Shown here one piece after another: positions 59,037 through 64,000 of a DNA stretch of 64,000 nucleotides (positions are counted from its first letter, which is position 1; each line of letters begins with the position of its first letter). The position numbers and the translations under genes were made by a program. The DNA is taken from NCBI GenBank assembly GCA_030490835.1, contig CM059972.1, forward strand, positions 31,041,452-31,105,451, given 5' to 3'. The stretch is from Annona cherimola (Eukaryota > Streptophyta > Magnoliopsida > Magnoliales > Annonaceae). A model generated the notes under the pieces. That model was given only the letters and a program-made list of their open reading frames with translations, did no database searches and was not told the origin of the DNA.

Positions 59037-60695
59037 TGTTGGAAACAATGTTCAAAATAATCTAAATTGACCAAAGCCTGAGTTTTGATGATCAACAAGA
59101 ACTTATTTGAGTATATAAAGAGTACTAACATGTTTGACAAATGATTAAGGAAAGCAAAGAAGTCAAGTCGATCTCCAAGTCGACTTGGACTTCGACTTGG
59201 GTGAAGTCAATCTCAAAGTCGACTCAAATATCGACTTGAGAATGAATCCCAAAAGGCAACAGGTGAAGTCGCAGACGAAGTCGACTCCAGCATCGACTTA
59301 GAGTATCCAGAGCTGAAAAGTGGAAACGAACATAACGAAGTCGCAAACGAAGTCGACTCCAGGTGCGACTTGGGTGAAGTCGCAGGCCAGGTCGACTCCA
59401 TCCACGACTTGAAATGTTCAAACTTTCAAAGATGTTATTTTCATGATATTCAAGAGGATTTATCATTCGAAGTCCAAGGAATCAAGATGAAAAACAAATG
59501 AGTCAATTTCAAAGTTAAGAATCATGTTCTACATTCAAATCAAGTCTATCAAGCTCAAAGCAAATCTTCAAGCTAGCTTCCAAATGGAGTAAAATCCAAG
59601 TCATGAAGACCAAGTGAGTCCAAAGCAAAGCAAGGAACATACATATATTATGCAAGAACTCAAAGCTTTCAAATGGTTTGCAAGACTCAAGACATTTCAA
59701 GAAGATCAAGGCGTTTCTGCAATAGACCAAGCCAAGTCGCAACCCAAGTCGACTTCAGGATCGACTTGAGTTGAAGTCTGAAAGCCAAGCCGACCCAAGT
59801 CTCAGACTTGAGTTTCTGAAGAACCCAAGTCGCAGGCCAAGTCGACTCCATGTGCGACTTGGAAGCCAAGTCGCAGGCCAAGTCGACTTCATCTTGGACT
59901 TGGAGAATAACGGTCAAATTTTTGAACGTTGGAGTTCATTTATTGCACGCCAACCACTTCTACAACGTTCATATTTTCCTCAATCTATAAAAGGACATTC
60001 GAATGAATGTAAGAAAAGACAAGAGACACTACTCTAAAGATCAAAGAAAGAAAAGAAGTGCAAGAAAGACTTTCAAATACTTTTTCTCCATATTTGAGTG
60101 TTTCAAGGGAAGAAAGAACTTCAAACTGCAAGTTGCTTCAACAATCATCATTCAAGCTATTTTTGATTTCTTCCTCGAGCTCAAAACTGCCTACACAAAT
60201 CTGTAAAGTGTAGTTTTTATTCATTTCTTTATTTGGTTGTATAAATCTTGATTTAGCTTGAGTAGCTAAGATCAAGTGTATGCAAAGTAGGGTGTGATTG
60301 GAGTGTGACTCATCACCTACTTGTGCAAGTGATTGAGTATGCCCCCTAGAGCTTTGAATCTAGAAGAGAGCAAGTGGCTCTAGTTGTATATGCCCCCTAG
60401 AGCTTTGAATCTAGAAGAGAGCGGTGACTCTAAGTGTATTCTTGGAATACATAGTGGAACCCAAGTCACAACGGAGTGTGAGCTTGGAAGAGTGGAGTAG
60501 GGAAGGTTTGCCCGAACCACTATAAATCTTGTGTTCTACTTATTTTTACTGCTTTATCTTATTTGCTCTCCATTCGCTTAAAAAGGGGATTAATTTTTTT
60601 TTAAGGGGTTAAGATCTTTGAGTTTATCAAAGAAATTTTAAAGAACCCAATTCACCCCTCCCCTCTTGGGTTTAGCCATCAACTCGGGACCAACA
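59037..60695 (+). mobile_element. Solo LTR, Sirevirus-like, inserted in the reverse transcriptase
   Basis: Begins tgttggaaacaatgttc, ends aactcgggaccaaca, flanked by a perfect 5-bp duplication gtttc (59032-59036 and 60696-60700). Same family as the solo LTR at 17871-19482, opposite orientation, and related to the LTRs at 44970 and 48614. U3 carries eight GTCGAC-centred repeats (59177-59890), then tctataaaagg near 59984-59994 as a probable TATA box. A unit ending gccccctagagctttgaatc is duplicated in tandem at about 60338-60425. Confidence 0.92.
59160..59910. repeat. Array of GTCGAC-centred palindromes in the LTR U3
   Basis: Eight GTCGAC motifs, mostly inside aagtcgac(t/t)(c/t), in two clusters (59177-59400 and 59748-59890) separated by about 350 bp. 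Units such as ccaagtcgcaggccaagtcg repeat. All lie upstream of the TATA box at about 59984. Confidence 0.8.
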
Positions 60696-60700
60696 GTTTC

Positions 60701-61400
60701 GATCTGAAAAGTTTTTTGTAAACTTCAAAAAATGTTATTTTTTGACAAATCAAGTGATTTTCTTAGGATTTGTGGTATCAGCTAATGAAATTTTTATGGA
60801 TCTCTCAAAGGTAAAAGCCATTAGGGAATGGCCAGAACCCACATCAATTTTTGATGTGCGAAGTTTTCATGGTTTAGCTGCATTTTATAGGCGCTTCATT
60901 AAGGGGTTTAGCACGATCATGACATCTATCACAGATTGTTTGAAAAATAAAGAATTTCAATGGTCAACTTGTGCATCTAGAGCATTTAAGGAGATTAAAA
61001 AGAAAATAACTGAGTCACATGTATTGTAACTTCCTGATTTTACTAAAGTTTTTGAAATTGCTTGTGATACATCAAGAGTTGGGATTGGGGGTGTTTTGAG
61101 CTAGGAAGGTCATCCAATTGCGTACTTTTCTCAAAAACTCAATGAAGCTAAACAAAAATATTCAACATATGATCGAGAATTTTATACTGTCGTGCAAGCA
61201 CTTACATTTTAGAGGCATTATTTGCTATCTCACGAATTTGTATTGTATTCAGATCATATGGCTTTGAGGTATTTACAATCACAAAAATAATCAAGTGCTA
61301 GACATGCAAAGTAGATTGAGTTTTTACAAGAGTACACATTTGTTCTCAAACATCAGGCTGGAATTGAGACCAAACCTGCAGATGCTCTCAGCCGTGTGTC
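60701..61400 (+). pseudogene. Gypsy reverse transcriptase end and RNase H remnant
   Basis: VIFLGFVVSANEIFMDLSKV and SIFDVRSFHGLAAFYRRFIK are the thumb/connection region. FEIACDTSRVGIGGVLS (usual CDAS..GIGGVL), HPIAYFSQKLNEAKQKYSTY and YSDHMALRYL are the RNase H region, which degrades the RNA strand of the hybrid. Several in-frame stops. Confidence 0.88.
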
Positions 61401-62320
61401 ACTCATTCTTCATACTATGGATGTTAAAGTTGTTGGATTTGATAAATTGAAAAGTGAATATCCACCATGCACTGATTTTGGAATTATTTTTCATGAAACA
61501 CAAAATGGAAATCATAATGATTATGTGATTCGTGATGGATATTTATTTAAAGGAATAAAGTTATGTATTTCCAATACATCACTTCTAGACTTTTTAATTT
61601 GAAAATTACATGCAGGGGTATTGCTGGTCATTTTGGTAGGGATAAAACCATTTCGATAGTTGATGATAGATTTTATTGGCCTATATTGAAAATAGAAGTG
61701 TCAAGAATTGTTTCGCAGTGTCGCACATGTCAACTTGCTAAAGCTCAAAAGAGAAACACTGGATTATACACTCCTCTGCTTGTAGCACATATTTTTTGGC
61801 AAGACATAAGTATGAACTTTATTCTTAGATTGCCTAAAACCTCTTGAGGATTTGATTCAATTCTTGTGGTAGTTGATAAATTTTTGAAAATGGCTCATTT
61901 TATCCCATGTACTAAATTTGTTGATGCTTCATATATTGCAAAATTATTCTTTAGAGAAATTGTTAAACTTCACGGTTTACCAACTTCCATCGTTTCTATT
62001 CGGGATGTTAAATTTGTAAGCTATTTTTGAAAAATATTATGGAAACTCTCGGGTACCAAATTGAAATTTTCATCTGCTTTTCATTCACAAACTGATGGCT
62101 AAACTGAGGTAGTCAATCGGAGTTTGGGAAATCTGCTTAGGTCTTTGGTGGGAGAACATATTGAACTTGGGATTCTATATTAGCTATTGTCGAATTTGCA
62201 TACAACAATTCGGTCAATCGTTGTACTGGGAAATCTCCTTTTGAAATTGTCTATGGTTATATTCTCGAGCTACCATCGATTTAATTTCTTTACCTATTGA
62301 TACCCGTTTATCCGCTACTG
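61400..62320 (+). pseudogene. Gypsy integrase remnant
   Basis: AGHFGRDKT...FYWP...CRTCQLAKAQKRNTGLYTPL shows the end of the HHCC zinc region. DISMNFILRLPKT (normally DVSMDFVLGLP; the catalytic Asp is Asn here), [26 protein letters not shown] and the later part with SAFHSQTDG and VNRSLGNLLRSLVG are the core. Stops and frameshifts are present. Confidence 0.88.
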
Positions 62321-62439
62321 TTGAATCTTTTGCTCAACACATTCGAGATGTTCATGCTGATATTAGAAGAAAGATTACTCTAAGCAATGAAAATTATAAG
62401 CTTGCTGCAGATGTTCATAAAAGAAAATAAGAATTTGAT

Positions 62440-62942
62440 GTTGGGGATTATGTTATGGTTCGTGTACGTCCAGAAAGATATCCTAAAAATTCTTTTAAGA
62501 AATTGCATGCACGAGCCAGTGGTCCCTTTCGTGTTTTAAGAAAATTGAGATCCAATGCATATGAACTTGATTTACCTTCAGATATAGGAATTAATTCTAC
62601 TTTCATTATTGAGGATTTGTTTCCCTACCGAGGTACTTTTGAGCCTTTAAGTTTGTTTGCAGGAATTTCAACAGATAACAGTTCATTATCACCACATGTG
62701 CTTATACTTCCACGAGTACCATCTACTTTTTCAGATTAGATAGAGAATATCCTACAAGATGAACTTATCACTACTGAATCAAGCATTATGCAAAGATTTC
62801 TTGTCAAGTGAAAAAACAAGCTTGATTCTGATGCTACATGGGTTATTGAAGATGACTTACGCCACTTGGATCCACATGTTCTTGAGCAGTATCAAAGTCA
62901 GAACTCTCCAGTGGTGAGTTTTTCGAAGCCGGAGAGAATCGA
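62440..62942 (+). pseudogene. Integrase C-terminus with chromodomain-like tail
   Basis: VMVRVRPERYPKNSFKKLHA and GPFRVLRKLRSNAYELDLPS are the conserved GPF/Y-type module. It is followed at about 62740-62900 by ILQDELITTESSIMQRFLVK and DATWVIEDDLRHLDPHV, which resembles the chromodomain of chromoviruses, a module that directs integration to particular chromatin. Stops in place of some Trp/Arg codons show decay. The purine-rich ggagagaatcga just before 62943 is the likely polypurine tract. Confidence 0.7.
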
Positions 62943-63914
62943 TGAAAATAGAAAGCAATATTTCAAATCTGTTTATTCTAGGCGCAAGAATCTTATAAAG
63001 AGAAAATAATCCTAGGATATTTTAGAAAGATTTTGCTATTTTTGAAAGATATTAGAAAATTTCTAGGATATTTTAGAATCTGTTAAAAATAAGCTTGTAT
63101 CTATTTGAAGAGTGATTCTATTAGCCCGGGCAAAGTAAATGGCCCACTTAGCCCACCTCAAAAAACCTATTTACAATAAAAAAAATTTACTTTTTTTTTC
63201 ATGTACTTGTTTATCTAAGTGTATTTAACATATAGACCAAGTTTTACCATTTTTGAATATGTTTATCTATTTTTTTGAGATTTTCAAACATCTATGTGTA
63301 TATATGCATTTAAAATACCCTTATTTTCAAAAATATAAAAAAAATATATGCACATTTCCAAAAATGGTAAAACTTGGTCTATATGTTAAATACACTTAGA
63401 TAAACAAGTGTATGAAGAAAAAAACAAAAAAAAGTTGTTTTAAATAGGTTTTTTGAGGTGGGCTAAGTGGGTCATTTACTTAGCCCGGGCTAATAGAATC
63501 ACTCCTCTATCTATTTTAAGTTTACTTTCTTAAGAAGTTTACTTAAAATGTATAATTTTCTTTTTTAGAAGGATTTTTCTAAGATATTTTAGAATCTGTT
63601 TAAAATAACCATGTATCTATTTTAAGTTTACTTTCTTAAGAAGTTTACTTAAAATATACAATTTCTTTTTCTAGAAGGATTTCATTTGCTAAGATTAGGT
63701 GGTATGTTCACCTATAAATACAGCCTTTGTAAGCTCTAAAGGGGTATCAGTTTTGAGAATTATAAAGAAGTGTTTCTTTGGTTTTCCCTTCTACTCCTCT
63801 TTTCTTTATCTTTCTCCTTGTTCTTCTACTCCTTTTACCTTCCTTCTTCTATTCTCATATCTTTAGAGGTTCCTTCATCTTTCTTCTATTTTCTTCTCTA
63901 CCCATCCTACATCA
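62943..63914 (+). repeat. 3' LTR of the gypsy element, carrying a MITE
   Basis: Matches the 5' LTR from tgaaaatagaaagcaatatt to cctacatca. Removing the 401-bp MITE plus 9-bp duplication leaves 562 bp, equal within one base to the 5' LTR. Numerous substitutions between the two LTRs show age. Confidence 0.92.
63107..63507. mobile_element. Mutator-type MITE, family C, 401 bp, copy 2
   Basis: Termini gaagagtgattctattagcc and, as reverse complement, gaggagtgattctattagcc, flanked by a perfect 9-bp duplication tatctattt (63098-63106 and 63508-63516). The 5' LTR lacks it and shows the empty site. Most of the element is one long inverted repeat. Same length as the copy at 9772. Confidence 0.93.
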
Positions 63915-64000
63915 CCTCTCCTACCTTGCAACAATCCAAGTCATACTCTATATTGCACTTATTTGTTTTTTCATGCAAGTAGCCGCTTAGATGACATGCT
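63915..64000 (-). pseudogene. Kiwellin pseudogene, upstream part (continues beyond the window)
   Basis: On the minus strand the last 86 bases encode ACHLSGYLHEKTNKC and then NIEYDLDCCKVGE without a stop. This matches the kiwellin segment C.PSG.L......CN.....DCC..G that precedes Y..Y.CSPPV. When one copy of the 5-bp duplication is dropped, the frame continues directly into the fragment at 42815. The signal peptide and gene start lie outside the window. Confidence 0.85.

Larger units (their letters stand above)
42816..63914 (+). mobile_element. Ty3/gypsy retrotransposon (probable chromovirus), decayed and heavily nested
   Basis: Two LTRs in direct orientation bound the element: 42816-43376 and 62943-63914. 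After the 5' LTR, tggtatcagagcc (43379-43391) is a primer-binding site matching the 3' end of initiator tRNA-Met. Gag, protease, reverse transcriptase, RNase H, integrase and a C-terminal chromodomain-like tail follow in the gypsy order, all with stops or frameshifts. Flanks are cctga (42811-42815) and cctct (63915-63919). The 5-bp duplication is no longer identical, but dropping one copy restores a continuous kiwellin frame across the insertion. Without the nested inserts the element would be about 6.5-7 kb. The two LTRs have clearly diverged, so the insertion is old. Confidence 0.9.

Noticed and set aside
42816..63914. Two independent solo LTRs of the same family instead of one element
   Set aside because: The internal gag-pol order, primer site after the left LTR, purine tract before the right LTR and the kiwellin frame on the two outer flanks show a single insertion.

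Overview
The window is nuclear DNA of a flowering plant. It is AT-rich, gene-poor and dense in LTR retrotransposons, hAT and Mutator-type DNA elements, a LINE and many short inverted-repeat elements (MITEs). The strongly GC-rich third codon positions of the NIP7 gene, next to AT-rich intergenic DNA, lead me to guess a non-grass monocot; nothing in the sequence proves the lineage. Four host genes look intact: a FLOWERING PROMOTING FACTOR 1-like gene (12303-12608, minus), an intronless PLS/E-type pentatricopeptide repeat gene (36165-37568, plus), a small membrane/coiled-coil protein of unknown function (about 38935-39339, plus) and the ribosome-biogenesis gene NIP7 (41234-41791, minus). A fifth, a kiwellin/ripening-related gene on the minus strand, is a pseudogene split by a 21 kb retroelement; its two parts lie at 42413-42815 and 63915-64000.

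Layout. 1-12.3 kb is AT-rich and full of MITEs (Tourist-like, foldback and Mutator-type with 9-bp target duplications). The FPF1-like gene sits alone at 12.3-12.6 kb with a TATA box upstream. 17.2-22.1 kb is a 5'-truncated LINE on the minus strand, flanked by an 18-bp target duplication and interrupted by a 1.6 kb solo LTR. 22.4-35 kb is again MITE-rich, with local tandem duplications. 36-42 kb is the gene island (PPR, unknown protein, NIP7).

42.8-63.9 kb is a nest of mobile elements. The outermost is a decayed Ty3/gypsy element, probably a chromovirus, inside the kiwellin gene. In it sit a 12.3 kb hAT transposon, a solo Sirevirus-like LTR that splits the reverse transcriptase, a fragment of another DNA element, and a 401-bp Mutator-type MITE in the 3' LTR. 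The hAT carries three further insertions: a Sirevirus-like element with gag but no pol, a 1.83 kb non-autonomous hAT carrying what look like captured gene exons, and a 1.56 kb solo LTR. For most of these both ends and the target-site duplication can be read directly, so the order of insertion is well supported.

I found no RNA genes, CRISPR arrays or complete new gene system. The most unusual items are three MITE families with different termini but a shared foldback core, the palindromic GTCGAC arrays upstream of the LTR promoters, the exon-carrying hAT, and the kiwellin gene broken by the nest.
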